From assembly GCA_021777285.1 (NCBI GenBank), contig JAJYDR010000012.1, positions 1 to 31,134 on the forward strand: DNA of 31,134 nucleotides. Direction: 5' to 3'. The notes under the pieces are model-generated. The model did not search any database. It saw nothing but the letters and a program-made list of their open reading frames with translations, and was not told the origin of the DNA. Both the position numbers and the translations under genes were made by a program. Origin of the DNA: Actinomycetes bacterium (GTDB taxonomy: Bacteria; Actinomycetota; Acidimicrobiia; Acidimicrobiales; RAAP-2). The stretch's first letter is position 1. Every line of letters starts with the position of its first letter. This document shows, one piece after another, positions 8,341-16,530 of the stretch.

Positions 8341-9384
8341 ATGCTGAAGAGACGGAAGTTCGTGCGGGTGGTGTCCGCGCTGGCACTGGGTGCGGGTGTC
8401 GTGACACCGGTGGCATACGGACTGGTGGCTGCGACACCGGTAGCGGCCTCGGTCAACGCTGGCCCAATCGCCATCGGCTATGAGAACAACGGTGCCGACC
8501 CGTCGATCATCTCGGTCGCGAACCGATACTTCGAAAAGGAGTTGGGCCACGACGCACGTCTGAAGCTGTTCTCGTCGGGGCCAGCGGCGTTGACGTCGCT
8601 CGCGTCGGGCCAGTTGCCCTTCATGTGTGGGCTCGGCATGCCCCCGGTGATCGCCGCCATCGCCCAGGGCGTTCCGCTGCAGGTGGTGTTCAACCAGGAG
8701 CGTTACACCAAGGACGCCGGGCTCGTCGTGAAGAAGTCCAGTGGCATCACGTCGATCGCGGGCCTCGCCGGCAAGAGCGTCGGCCTCGTGATTGGCTCGC
8801 AGTCCTCCTTCGAGCTCGCCACCTACGCCCGCAAGGCGGGTCTCAAGCTCTCGTCGGTACGGCTCGTGAACTTGACCCCGCCCGAACTGCAGAGTGCGTG
8901 GTCCACCGGCCGGATCGAAGCCGCCATCGTGTGGGACCCGGTCTACGACTTCCTCGTGACCCACGGCGGGCGAATCCTGATGAACGACTCGACACTGCCG
9001 GTGACCGCCACGTCGTTCAACATCTGCGTGGCGAACAAGTCCTTCGCCGCGAAGCATCCGGCGGTCGCGAAGGCCTTCGTGAAGGCCCTCGGTGACGGCG
9101 TCAGCTTCTTGCAGAATCACCGGGCCGCGGCGATGCGGGTCATGGCCGAGGCCGCGGGTATCTCGGTGGCCACCGCCAAACTCGAGATCGCCGGGTACCA
9201 GATATTCTCCGTCGCCGATCAGTCGACCGCCGCGGTGCTCGGGACGTCATCGGCGACGAGCGCCAAGTCCGGAACGGCCCAGTCGCTGCTCAACAACTGG
9301 AAGGCGCTGTATGCCGCCGGCACGATAACGACCAAGCCGCCCAAGTCGGCGGGCCCGTTCGTGAACCCGAGTTACGCGAAGTAG
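8341..9384 (+). CDS. ABC transporter substrate-binding protein, TauA-like
   Basis: Exported solute-binding protein of 347 aa. ATG 8341 is chosen because GGGGAGG lies 5 bases upstream; an ATG at 8269 in frame adds 24 residues that do not look like a signal peptide. The N-terminus has KRRKF, a hydrophobic stretch to about residue 30 and an Ala-rich cleavage-like region; there is no lipobox Cys. The body resembles TauA/SsuA: an opening IGYENNGADP, a segment SGPAALTSLASGQL, and LTPPELQSAWSTGRIEAAIVWDP, which corresponds to the taurine-binder pattern NLxPPE...WxxGxIDAAxVWDP. An aliphatic sulfonate is a reasonable ligand guess. No taurine dioxygenase or other sulfonate-catabolic gene is nearby, so the substrate stays open. 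Confidence 0.87.
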   Translation: MLKRRKFVRVVSALALGAGVVTPVAYGLVAATPVAASVNAGPIAIGYENNGADPSIISVANRYFEKELGHDARLKLFSSGPAALTSLASGQLPFMCGLGMPPVIAAIAQGVPLQVVFNQERYTKDAGLVVKKSSGITSIAGLAGKSVGLVIGSQSSFELATYARKAGLKLSSVRLVNLTPPELQSAWSTGRIEAAIVWDPVYDFLVTHGGRILMNDSTLPVTATSFNICVANKSFAAKHPAVAKAFVKALGDGVSFLQNHRAAAMRVMAEAAGISVATAKLEIAGYQIFSVADQSTAAVLGTSSATSAKSGTAQSLLNNWKALYAAGTITTKPPKSAGPFVNPSYAK

Positions 9385-9394
9385 GCGAGTTCGA

Positions 9395-10153
9395 TTGGCA
9401 CTGCGCGTAGATCGGATTTTCAAGACCTTCGACGGCGACGACGCGAAACGCGCAACGCATCAGGTGTTCGACGAGTTCTCGCTCGACATCGCCGACGGCG
9501 AGTTCGTGGCGGTGCTCGGCCCATCGGGTTGCGGCAAGACCACGTTGCTGCGCATGATCGCCGGCTTCGAGCGGCCCGACGCGGGCCGGATCATCTTCGA
9601 CGGCGGTGACGTGACGGGTCCGGCCAGTGACCGCGTGGTGGTGTTCCAGCAGCCCGGTCTGTTCCCGTGGCTCGACGTGCGCCACAACGTCGCCTTCGGG
9701 CTGCAGTTGCGCCGACGGCGCATCGACTGGGCGCCGGTGGACGAGATCTTGTCAACGGTGGGCCTCAGCGACTTCGCCGGTCACGCGCCCTACGAGCTGT
9801 CGGGCGGCATGCAGCAACGCGTCGCGCTCGCGCGGTCGCTCGTCATGCGCCCGAAGATGCTGCTGATGGACGAGCCCTTCGCGGCCCTGGACGCGCATCT
9901 GCGCCACGCGATGCAGATCTTCTTGCGAGAGCTCTGGCAGGACATCCGCACGACGGTACTGTTCATCACCCACGACGTCGACGAGGCGATCGTGTTGGCC
10001 GAACGCGTCGTCGTGCTCGGGTCGAATCCGGGTCGAATCCTCGGCGAACTCGACGCGCGCGATATCCACCCGAGCAGCACGGACCTGCTCGACAATCCGG
10101 AGTACCGACGACTGCGCCATCGCGCGGTCGAGCTCCTCGGCGAAGAGCCCTGA
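9395..10153 (+). CDS. ABC transporter ATP-binding protein, TauB/SsuB-like
   Basis: ATPase subunit of the importer, 252 aa. Walker A GPSGCGKTT (about 42-50), Q-loop FQQPGLFPWL, signature LSGGMQQRVALAR, Walker B LLMDEPFAALD and switch His in FITHDVDEA are all intact. It starts at TTG 9395, ten bases after the binding-protein stop; no ATG or GTG lies closer to the conserved N-terminus, so the TTG is accepted with some doubt. The FPWLDV form of the Q-loop is typical of the taurine/nitrate/sulfonate group. It forms one operon with the permease and binding protein. Confidence 0.92.
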   Translation: MALRVDRIFKTFDGDDAKRATHQVFDEFSLDIADGEFVAVLGPSGCGKTTLLRMIAGFERPDAGRIIFDGGDVTGPASDRVVVFQQPGLFPWLDVRHNVAFGLQLRRRRIDWAPVDEILSTVGLSDFAGHAPYELSGGMQQRVALARSLVMRPKMLLMDEPFAALDAHLRHAMQIFLRELWQDIRTTVLFITHDVDEAIVLAERVVVLGSNPGRILGELDARDIHPSSTDLLDNPEYRRLRHRAVELLGEEP

Positions 10154-10243
10154 CGCATCGTTCGGTACGTCGCGTCGAGCGGTGATCGGACCGCGAGAAG
10201 CGCAACCGTGCCAGGGTTAGTCTGAAGGCAAAGGCGGTGCACG

Positions 10244-11044
10244 ATGAGCAGTCAATTTCAGTACGTATTGGTGGAACGCGAGGGGCCCGTCGCCACGATC
10301 TGGCTGAATCACCCCGATCGACTGAACGTGCTGTCGCGACAGATGATGCTCGAACTCACCGAGGCCTTTCACGACGTCGGCGATGGCGACGCCACGGGGG
10401 TCATCCTGGCCGCCAAGGGTCGGCTCTTCAGCGCCGGACACGACTTCGCGGAGATGGCAAACGCATCGCTCGCGGACGTCCAGTCGCTCTTTGGGACGTG
10501 TACGACGATGATGACCGCACTGCAGGCCATGCCCCAGCCGGTCGTCGCGCGCGTGCACGCGCTGGCGACGGGCGCCGGCTGTCAGCTGGTTGCCTCGGCC
10601 GACCTGGCGGTCGCGGCCGAGGAGGCGACGTTCGCCACGCCCGGTGGCAAGGGCGGACTCTTCTGCACGACGCCGCTCGTCGCGGTCGGACGGCTCATCG
10701 GACGTCGACGGGCGCTCGAGATGGGCATGAGCGGTGACGCGATCGACGCGCACACCGCGGCGGCGTGGGGGCTCGTCAACGACGTCGTCCCGCTCAGCGA
10801 GTTGGACCGCGCGACGGACGCGCTCGTGCGCCGGGTCACGCGCGGCAGCGTTGAGTCAAAGGCCATCGGCAAGCGTGCCTTCTACGAGCAGATGGACCTG
10901 GACTTGCCCGCCGCGTACGCGCTCGCGACTCAGGTGATGGCCAATGGCGTGCTGATCGCCGACGCGCAGGAGAGCATCGCGGCCTTCATCGAGAAGCGCC
11001 CGCCGCGCTGGCGCAGCGAAACGGTGAACCCGGGACTCAGCTGA
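10244..11044 (+). CDS. Crotonase-fold protein, ECHDC3-like, lacking catalytic glutamates
   Basis: Enoyl-CoA hydratase/isomerase superfamily member, 266 aa. ATG 10244 follows AAAGGCGG with good spacing, and a TAGTCT hexamer at 10218-10223 is a candidate -10, so it may have its own promoter 90 bases after the ATPase gene. The CoA/oxyanion segments are present (GRLFSAGHDF; ATGAGCQL). In rat crotonase the two catalytic residues are Glu144 and Glu164. By motif spacing they fall here on Gln114 (GAGCQ) and Gly134 (ATPGG). The same pattern, including GGLFCTTP, resembles the ECHDC3 group, whose reaction is not well defined. So a normal hydratase is unlikely. The last 8 bases overlap the convergent ccdA-like gene. 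Confidence 0.85.
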   Translation: MSSQFQYVLVEREGPVATIWLNHPDRLNVLSRQMMLELTEAFHDVGDGDATGVILAAKGRLFSAGHDFAEMANASLADVQSLFGTCTTMMTALQAMPQPVVARVHALATGAGCQLVASADLAVAAEEATFATPGGKGGLFCTTPLVAVGRLIGRRRALEMGMSGDAIDAHTAAAWGLVNDVVPLSELDRATDALVRRVTRGSVESKAIGKRAFYEQMDLDLPAAYALATQVMANGVLIADAQESIAAFIEKRPPRWRSETVNPGLS

Positions 11045-11762
11045 CTCGTTGGGCGAGGGTCGTGAGCCAGGCGAGGCGGTCGAGGACGAGCAGGATCCCG
11101 AGAATCCCCAGTACTGCCGCACTGACCAGCGTGACGGCGCTGCCGTGGCGTTTGAACCAGGCCATGGGTCCGCGCAGCTGCTCGAAGAAGACCGCAACGG
11201 CGAGGAACGGCGCGCCGAGCCCCAGTGAGAACACCGCGAGCAAGACCGCGGCAGCGCCCGTGTGGCCCTGTTCGGCCGCGAGTGCGAGCACCGAGGCGAG
11301 GATGGGGCCAACGCACGGGGTCCAGCCGAACGCGAAGGCCGCGCCAGCCACGGGTGCCGCGAACGGGCCGAGGCGCGCGAGTTGGGGGTGGGGGCGCCAC
11401 TCGCGGTAGAGCGATGGCGTTCGCAGCACGACGGTGCCCGCGAGGAAGAGGGCCATCGCCTCGATCATGATCCCGGACACTCTCGTCAGCAGGGCTTGCT
11501 GGTGGATCACGGCGCGGCCCAGGGCACTCGCGGAGAGGCCGAGCGCGACGAAGACGACACCGAAGCCGGCGATGAAGAGCACGGTGTCGCGAGTGAGCCG
11601 GCCGACGTGACGTCGGGGCTCGTCGGTGCCGCCGGGCAGGGCCACGTCGAGCCCACCGACGATGGCGAGGTAGGCCGGCACGAGCGGCAGCACGCACGGC
11701 GAGGCGAAGGACGCGACGCCCCCGGCGAAGGCCGTGACCAGGCTGACGCCGGTGATGCTCAT
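11037..11762 (-). CDS. ccdA: CcdA/DsbD-type thiol-disulfide membrane transporter
   Basis: Six-helix membrane protein (241 aa) that carries reducing equivalents from cytoplasmic thioredoxin across the membrane. The two redox Cys sit in the family motifs SPCVLPLVPAYL (Cys23) and GWTPCVGPIL (Cys150). It starts three bases after the stop of the thioredoxin-like gene at 11766, so the pair is co-transcribed, and the membrane thioredoxin is its likely partner. In actinobacteria such pairs serve cytochrome c maturation or reduction of extracytoplasmic disulfides; no other cytochrome c biogenesis gene is visible here, so the general role is preferred. Confidence 0.92.
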   Translation of the reverse strand: MSITGVSLVTAFAGGVASFASPCVLPLVPAYLAIVGGLDVALPGGTDEPRRHVGRLTRDTVLFIAGFGVVFVALGLSASALGRAVIHQQALLTRVSGIMIEAMALFLAGTVVLRTPSLYREWRPHPQLARLGPFAAPVAGAAFAFGWTPCVGPILASVLALAAEQGHTGAAAVLLAVFSLGLGAPFLAVAVFFEQLRGPMAWFKRHGSAVTLVSAAVLGILGILLVLDRLAWLTTLAQRVS

Positions 11763-11765
11763 GGA

Positions 11766-12500
11766 CTAGAGGGGGGCGGCGACGCCGTAGAGCGTGCGCA
11801 ACTGGGCCGCGAGCGTGGCGGCGTCGTAGCCGCCGATGTGCGTGGTGATCAAGTGTCCGTCCGCGCCGTAGAACGCCGTCATCGGCAGCGACGTGCTGCC
11901 GCCAAGGCTCTGGAACAGACCGTCGCCCTGTGCCCCGCCGACGTCGCGCAACACCGAGGTCGCATCGCCAAAGAGGTTGAAGCGATTCGCGAACGACACG
12001 CCATTGCCGGTCTCGAGGGCGTTGACCTCGACGACGTTCACCCGCCCGCGCAGGGCGACCGCGTCGCGCGCGAAGACCGGCAGCTCGGAGGCGCACACCT
12101 GGCACCACGACGCGAAGAAATTGACGACCGTCGGGCGGCCGTGCAGCGACGCGAGCGTGACGGTGGGCCCGCCGCCGAGCGTGGGCAACGACCAGTCCGA
12201 CGCCCCGGTCTTGTAGCCGGCCGACGAGGAGCGTCCGATGAACGCGAGCGTCACGGTGGCGACGAGCACGAGGGCCGCGGCGATGCTGAAAGCGGCCGTG
12301 CGGCGCTGTCGGCGCCGGCGCTGCGACGGGCGGACCTTGCGGGCGCTGGCGGCGGGGCGGCTCGCCGACGAGTCAGCACGCAGGCGGGAGGCCGGCGCGC
12401 CCTTGGTGTAGTGCGAAGGACGATTCTTGGACACCGACGAATCCTGACCAATCATGACGAAGGACCGGGCCGTGTTGCGCGGTCCATTCGATGATGTCAT
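11766..12500 (-). CDS. Membrane-anchored thioredoxin-like protein, TlpA/ResA-type
   Basis: Predicted extracytoplasmic thiol reductase, 244 aa from ATG 12500. A long basic Ser/Arg-rich cytoplasmic N-terminus is followed by one membrane helix (about 69-88) and a thioredoxin fold with active site WCQVC (Cys133, Cys136) in NFFASWCQVCASELP. The cis-Pro loop is TSLPMTAFYG. An ATG at 12455 is an alternative start that would shorten the cytoplasmic tail by 15 residues; neither has a clear ribosome binding site. It is directly followed by the CcdA-like gene, which probably re-reduces it. Confidence 0.88.
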   Translation of the reverse strand: MTSSNGPRNTARSFVMIGQDSSVSKNRPSHYTKGAPASRLRADSSASRPAASARKVRPSQRRRRQRRTAAFSIAAALVLVATVTLAFIGRSSSAGYKTGASDWSLPTLGGGPTVTLASLHGRPTVVNFFASWCQVCASELPVFARDAVALRGRVNVVEVNALETGNGVSFANRFNLFGDATSVLRDVGGAQGDGLFQSLGGSTSLPMTAFYGADGHLITTHIGGYDAATLAAQLRTLYGVAAPL

Positions 12501-12726
12501 GTGCGAGCGATGACCTCGTGTTCGAGTTGGTTGACGCGATCGCGAGGCGCCGTGGGCGGGTAACCAGACACCGACACGATGGCCGAATTGCCTTACGCGC
12601 CTTGCCCGGACGACGACTATTGCGATTTCCTCGTTCTGCGCGTGGGGAAGTAGGAGTCGATAACCAACGTTTTCTACATTGTTGGTGGAGAACTGCAGTC
12701 CGCCTTGTCCAATCCGATCAAGCGGG

Positions 12727-13596
12727 TCAGCGCCGGTGCAGGGCGTGGGCGGTGTCGGGAACCGTCCGGGTCATCGCAAGCACCCCAACGGCGACGATGA
12801 CAAACGAGATCACCGCGACGGCGCTCGTCAACGGTGACGTCACCAGCCGTTCGTGATAGAGCGTCACGCCGAGCAGGATTGACGCGAGCGGATCGACGAT
12901 GACGATGATCGGTTGGGAGATCTTGAGCGGACCGACGTGGAGTGCCGCCTGCTCGGTCAGCAGGCCGACGACGCCACAGCCGATGAGCGCGTACAGGGGC
13001 CAACGGGCGAGCATCGTCGAGACGCCACCCGCCACCAGCACAGCGGCGGTTGCCTTGATGAAGGTGGCTTCGAGGGCCCACAGCAGGGCGGTGGCGCCCG
13101 CGTAGGCGCCCGCCCGCCGTGCGGGCGTCCCGCGGCGCGCCGTGACGCTCGCGATGACAACGAGCAGCGCGACCGCGGCGCTCGGCCAGATCCAGTCGCG
13201 CACCGTTGGCGTCCACGTGCTCGCCCGGGGATTGGTGGCGATGAGGAAGCTAATGAGTGCCACCGTGGTCACGGTGGCCGAGACCCACGCCGCGGTGCGC
13301 AGGTCTTGGTTGAGCCACAGCTTGCGGAGCACGAGTGCGAGGACGAGCTCGCCGACGAGGATCGGCTGCACGAGTGAGAGCGGTCCGTAGTGCAGCGCGA
13401 TCGCCTGGCAGGCGAGCGACGCGCCCATCCCGAGCCACCCCAGCAGCCACAGTGGGTGGCGCATCAGGTAGGTGAGCAGGGTCCAGCCCCGGTGCGCGGG
13501 GTCGCCACTCACACTCGCGGCGTGTTGCGCGGCGATCGCGAAGGCATTTGACAGCGCCGTAGCGAGCGCGAAGACAATCGCGAGAACGCCGTCCAT
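12727..13596 (-). CDS. DMT/EamA-superfamily membrane protein (NIPA-like)
   Basis: Membrane protein of 289 aa with about nine to ten hydrophobic helices in two halves. Each half ends in a similar PL-x-x-x-QP-I pattern: YGPLSLVQPILVGELVLA in the first and VGPLKISQPIIVIVDPLAS in the second, the internal repeat expected of drug/metabolite transporters. The overall form matches actinobacterial DMT proteins related to NIPA-type magnesium transporters, but I see nothing that fixes the substrate. It stands alone: 226 bases without a gene lie between it and the thioredoxin gene, and the MFS gene diverges from it. The 226-base gap holds a 6-bp dyad (12663-12668 / 12681-12686) and nothing else I can name. 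Confidence 0.8.
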   Translation of the reverse strand: MDGVLAIVFALATALSNAFAIAAQHAASVSGDPAHRGWTLLTYLMRHPLWLLGWLGMGASLACQAIALHYGPLSLVQPILVGELVLALVLRKLWLNQDLRTAAWVSATVTTVALISFLIATNPRASTWTPTVRDWIWPSAAVALLVVIASVTARRGTPARRAGAYAGATALLWALEATFIKATAAVLVAGGVSTMLARWPLYALIGCGVVGLLTEQAALHVGPLKISQPIIVIVDPLASILLGVTLYHERLVTSPLTSAVAVISFVIVAVGVLAMTRTVPDTAHALHRR

Positions 13597-13718
13597 CAGC
13601 CCATCGCCGCGACGACGCCCGCCCGACGGGGTGGCGTCTGACGGATCACCTTCACAACCTATGACGGTTTCGCCGGCAGTGGTGACTTTGGTCCCTGGGT
13701 GTGCTCGAGCGCCATGGC

Positions 13719-13739
13719 TAGCCTCCGACCAAGGGGAGG
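13719..13739 (+). promoter_or_regulatory. Candidate -10 and strong ribosome binding site for the MFS gene
   Basis: TAGCCT at 13719-13724 fits the TANNNT -10 pattern and AAGGGGAGG at 13731-13739 is a strong Shine-Dalgarno 6 bases before GTG 13746. This decides the start in favour of GTG 13746 over TTG 13740, which would overlap it. No good -35 is visible. Confidence 0.55.
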
Positions 13740-13745
13740 TTGCGC

Positions 13746-15293
13746 GTGTCGCATGCGGGGTTGACGTCGCGTCTGTCGAAAGGTCGCGCTCCGCATGAAT
13801 CGCGCGGCGTAACCCTGGCGGTCCTGAGCCTCAGCGTCCTCATCATCAACCTCGACGGGACGATCCTCAACGTGGCGCTGCCCAGCATCGTGCGTGATCT
13901 GCACGCCACGTCCACCCAGTTGCAGTGGGTCGTGGACGCCTACATCATCGTGCTCGCCGGACTGCTGCTGATCGCCGGCTCACTCGGAGATCACTGGGGT
14001 CGCAAGCGGGTGTTCTTGTTCGGACTGCTGATCTTTGCGGTCGGTTCGGCCCTGTCGGCCTTCTCGACCTCGACGGGTTCGCTGATCGCCGCTCGGGCGT
14101 TCATGGGGGTGGGCGGCGCGGCCGTCATGCCGTCAACGCTCTCGATCCTCACCAACGTCTTTGACGAGCCGCACGATCGAGCGCGCGCGATCGGCCTGTG
14201 GTCGGGCACCAACGGCCTGGGCCTCGCGCTCGGTCCGCTCATCGGTGGCTGGCTGCTCGCGCATTACTGGTGGGGCTCGGTGTTCCTGATCAACGTCCCC
14301 ATCGCCGTGGTCACGGGTGTCGTCGCCTTGGTGGCGGTGCCCGACTCTCGAAACGCCGACGCGGCGACACCTGACGTAATCGGTGCGGTATTGTCCCTGG
14401 TCGGCGTGTCGTCACTGCTCTGGGGGATCATCGAGGCGCCGTCGAGGGGCTGGACGTCGCCATTGATCCTCACCGCCCTGCTGGGGTCGGTCGTTGTCAC
14501 CGCGGTACTGGTCGCCGTCGAGAAGCGGTCGACGCATCCGCTCGTCGAACTGACGTTCTTTCGCAAGCGACGATTCTCGGTGGCGATGGGCGGCCTCGCG
14601 CTGACCCTGTTCGCGTTGTCGGGCACGATGTTCCTGCTGACCCAGTACCTCCAGTTCTCACTCGGTTACAGCCCGTTCCAAACGGGTCTGCGCATCACGC
14701 CCATCGCACTCGTGCTGATCGTGGTGGCCTCGGTCTCGACAACCCTCGCGCGCTACGCGGGTTCCAAGGTGGTCGTGGTCGCGGGAATGGCCCTGATCGC
14801 CCTGGGGCTCCAGCTGTTGTCGGCCGTGACGATTCACACGACCTACACCGACGCACTGCCCGCATTCTTCCTGCTCGGCATCGGCTCGGGACTCGCGATT
14901 GCGCCCTGCACGGACGCGGTCATGGGTTCGGTGCCCATCAACCTCGCCGGGATCGGCTCGGCGACCAATTCCACGGCACTGCAAATCGGCAGCGCACTGG
15001 GCGTCGCCGTGATCGGCAGTCTCCTCAACGCGCGCTACCAGAGCCGCATCGACCTGCTGCTCGCCGGTCACGGCGCACCGGCCGCGGCCGTGGCGGCAAT
15101 TCGCTCGTCCCTCGGCGGCGCGCTCGCGGTCGCCCAGCGCGCGGGCGGTGCGGCGGGGGCCCAGTTGGCGCTCGCGGCGCGAGCGTCGTTCCTCGCGGGC
15201 CTGGACTTCGCGGTCGACATCGCCGCGGCAATCGTCGGAGCCGCGGCGCTGATCGTGGCGGTATTGCTGCCGGCGAGGGCGCCGGTCGACTAG
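13746..15293 (+). CDS. MFS multidrug exporter, DHA2/EmrB-QacA family (14 TM)
   Basis: Proton-driven export protein of 515 aa with about 14 membrane helices. The first helix carries NLDGTILNVALPSI, the DHA2 family motif (LDxTxVNVALP). Motif A is GSLGDHWGRKRVF, and motif C-like glycine-rich sequence is GLGLALGPLIGGWL in helix 5. The start at GTG 13746 is set by the strong ribosome binding site. These proteins export drugs, dyes or biosynthetic products; no neighbouring TetR or MarR regulator points to a substrate. Its stop overlaps the stop of the convergent anti-sigma gene within a shared CTAG. Confidence 0.92.
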   Translation: MSHAGLTSRLSKGRAPHESRGVTLAVLSLSVLIINLDGTILNVALPSIVRDLHATSTQLQWVVDAYIIVLAGLLLIAGSLGDHWGRKRVFLFGLLIFAVGSALSAFSTSTGSLIAARAFMGVGGAAVMPSTLSILTNVFDEPHDRARAIGLWSGTNGLGLALGPLIGGWLLAHYWWGSVFLINVPIAVVTGVVALVAVPDSRNADAATPDVIGAVLSLVGVSSLLWGIIEAPSRGWTSPLILTALLGSVVVTAVLVAVEKRSTHPLVELTFFRKRRFSVAMGGLALTLFALSGTMFLLTQYLQFSLGYSPFQTGLRITPIALVLIVVASVSTTLARYAGSKVVVVAGMALIALGLQLLSAVTIHTTYTDALPAFFLLGIGSGLAIAPCTDAVMGSVPINLAGIGSATNSTALQIGSALGVAVIGSLLNARYQSRIDLLLAGHGAPAAAVAAIRSSLGGALAVAQRAGGAAGAQLALAARASFLAGLDFAVDIAAAIVGAAALIVAVLLPARAPVD

Positions 15294-15580
15294 TCGGTAG
15301 TGCGCGTCGGTCCGTTCGGGCGAATCAGGTCCTCGGTGAAGCGGCGCAATCGAGCAAGCGCCTCGGCCTCGCCTTGCGCGCCGTCCGTTCGCGCCAGGAC
15401 CGCCTTTACCCGCGCGTAGGTATTGGCCTCGAGTTCGCACCGACGACATGCCCCGAGGTGTCGTGTCACCGCCCTCGCGCTCGCGGTATCGAGTTCGCCG
15501 TCGAGGTAGGGCTGCAGCTGCTTAATGGCCCGACGGCACGCCGTGACCGGGGCCAACCCCGACAGCGAGAAACGCTTCAT
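15290..15580 (-). CDS. Zinc-ligand anti-sigma factor (ZAS/RsrA-like)
   Basis: Small soluble protein (96 aa) encoded directly after an ECF sigma factor, with a 4-base overlap. The potential metal and redox ligands are Cys15, His41, Cys45 and Cys48 (RHLGACRRC). The spacings (26, 4 and 3) equal those of Cys11, His37, Cys41 and Cys44 in Streptomyces RsrA as I remember them. RsrA releases its sigma factor when these Cys form a disulfide. There is no membrane helix, so it would act in the cytoplasm. A Cys near residue 3, a further RsrA zinc ligand, is absent here, which weakens the analogy. Binding of the sigma factor at 15577-16131 is inferred from gene order and overlap. Confidence 0.85.
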   Translation of the reverse strand: MKRFSLSGLAPVTACRRAIKQLQPYLDGELDTASARAVTRHLGACRRCELEANTYARVKAVLARTDGAQGEAEALARLRRFTEDLIRPNGPTRTTD

Positions 15581-16131
15581 GACGCGGCCACCTTACGCGG
15601 GGCGAAGCCGCGGGCGACGAGGTTGTCCTTCACCCGCCGCCGGCCGCGGTGCAGTCGGCTCATCACCGTGCCGATCGGCACGTCCAGGGCCGCCGCGGCG
15701 TCGGCGTAGGAGAGTCCGCCGAAGTCGACGAGGTTCAGGACGTCGCGAAACTTGGCGGGCAGGTCATCGGCGGCGTCGTGGACGGCATCGTCGAACTCGG
15801 ATCGCTCGGCGAGGATCGCCGGATCGCTCGTCGATCGCTCCTGGACGGACTCGGGCTCATCGAGGGAGTCGGCGGCGGGGCCGCGACGAGCGCGGTTGAT
15901 GTTGGCGTTTCGCATGATGGTGAGCAACCACGCCCGAGCGTGCTCGCCGTCGAAGTCGTGGATGGCCCGGTAGGCGCGCAGCAAGGTCTCTTGGACCAGG
16001 TCTTCGGCGTCCGAGCGCGACGACGTGAACGTCCGCGCGACGCGCAAGAGCGTGGCGATCTCGGGCGTGACGTACCGGTCGAAGCGCTCCGCGTCCGACT
16101 CGGACGTCGTCGCGGTCGAACCCTGGTCCAC
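15577..16131 (-). CDS. ECF RNA polymerase sigma factor (SigH/SigR-like)
   Basis: Alternative sigma factor of 184 aa with region 2 (about 22-90; DAEDLVQETLLRAYRAI and the RAWLLTIMRNANINRAR recognition part) and region 4 (about 120-175; LPAKFRDVLNLVDFGG, SYADAAAALDVPIGTVMSRLHRGRRRV). The sequence NANINRARR and the linked zinc anti-sigma resemble the oxidative-stress SigH/SigR group. Start GTG 16131 lies six bases after the stop of the mutase small subunit, so sigma and anti-sigma appear to be read together with the mutase genes. That linkage is unusual; a promoter inside the mutase genes could still serve the pair. Confidence 0.9.
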   Translation of the reverse strand: MDQGSTATTSESDAERFDRYVTPEIATLLRVARTFTSSRSDAEDLVQETLLRAYRAIHDFDGEHARAWLLTIMRNANINRARRGPAADSLDEPESVQERSTSDPAILAERSEFDDAVHDAADDLPAKFRDVLNLVDFGGLSYADAAAALDVPIGTVMSRLHRGRRRVKDNLVARGFAPRKVAAS

Positions 16132-16137
16132 GGTGGG

Positions 16138-16530
16138 CTACTCGGCTGGCGGCACGAGCGACGCGATCGCGCCGACGATCTCCTCATCGCTCGCCCCGGG
16201 GCCGAAGACCGCCGCGACGCCCGCCGCCTTGAGGTCGGCGACGTCATTGTTGGGCACGATGCCGCCCACCACGACGGGGATCGACGAGTCGCGCTCGCGC
16301 AGGGCCTCCACCACAAGCGGCGCGAGGGTCAGGTGCGCGCCCGAGAGCATCGACAGGCCCACCACGTCGACGTCCTCCTGGATCGCCGCGACCGCGACGC
16401 TCTCGGGCGTCTGGAAGAGTCCCGTGTAGACCACCTCCATGCCGGCGTCGCGCAGGATTCTCGCGACGACCTTGATGCCGCGATCGTGGCCGTCGAGACC
16501 AACCTTGGCAACGAGTACGCGCACGGTCAT
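16138..16530 (-). CDS. Acyl-CoA mutase small subunit, B12-binding (IcmB-like)
   Basis: Cobalamin-binding subunit of a two-subunit mutase, 130 aa. The base-off/His-on signature DxHxxG is present as DGHDRG (Asp13, His15, Gly18), followed by SMLSGAHL and [11 protein letters not shown], the loops that hold the nucleotide tail. It overlaps the large-subunit stop by four bases (ATGA), so the two are translationally coupled. Length and stand-alone form match IcmB of Streptomyces isobutyryl-CoA mutase and also the small subunit of archaeal methylmalonyl-CoA mutases; the large subunit's residues favour the former. Confidence 0.9.
   Translation of the reverse strand: MTVRVLVAKVGLDGHDRGIKVVARILRDAGMEVVYTGLFQTPESVAVAAIQEDVDVVGLSMLSGAHLTLAPLVVEALRERDSSIPVVVGGIVPNNDVADLKAAGVAAVFGPGASDEEIVGAIASLVPPAE

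Noticed and set aside
7951..9120. Long minus-strand frame opposite the ABC importer genes
   Set aside because: Arg/His/Asp-rich shadow of the permease and binding-protein genes with no family resemblance.
12663..12686. ACCAAC/GTTGGT dyad as a terminator for the DMT-type gene
   Set aside because: Stem is only 6 bp with a 12-base loop and no T-run on the proper side.
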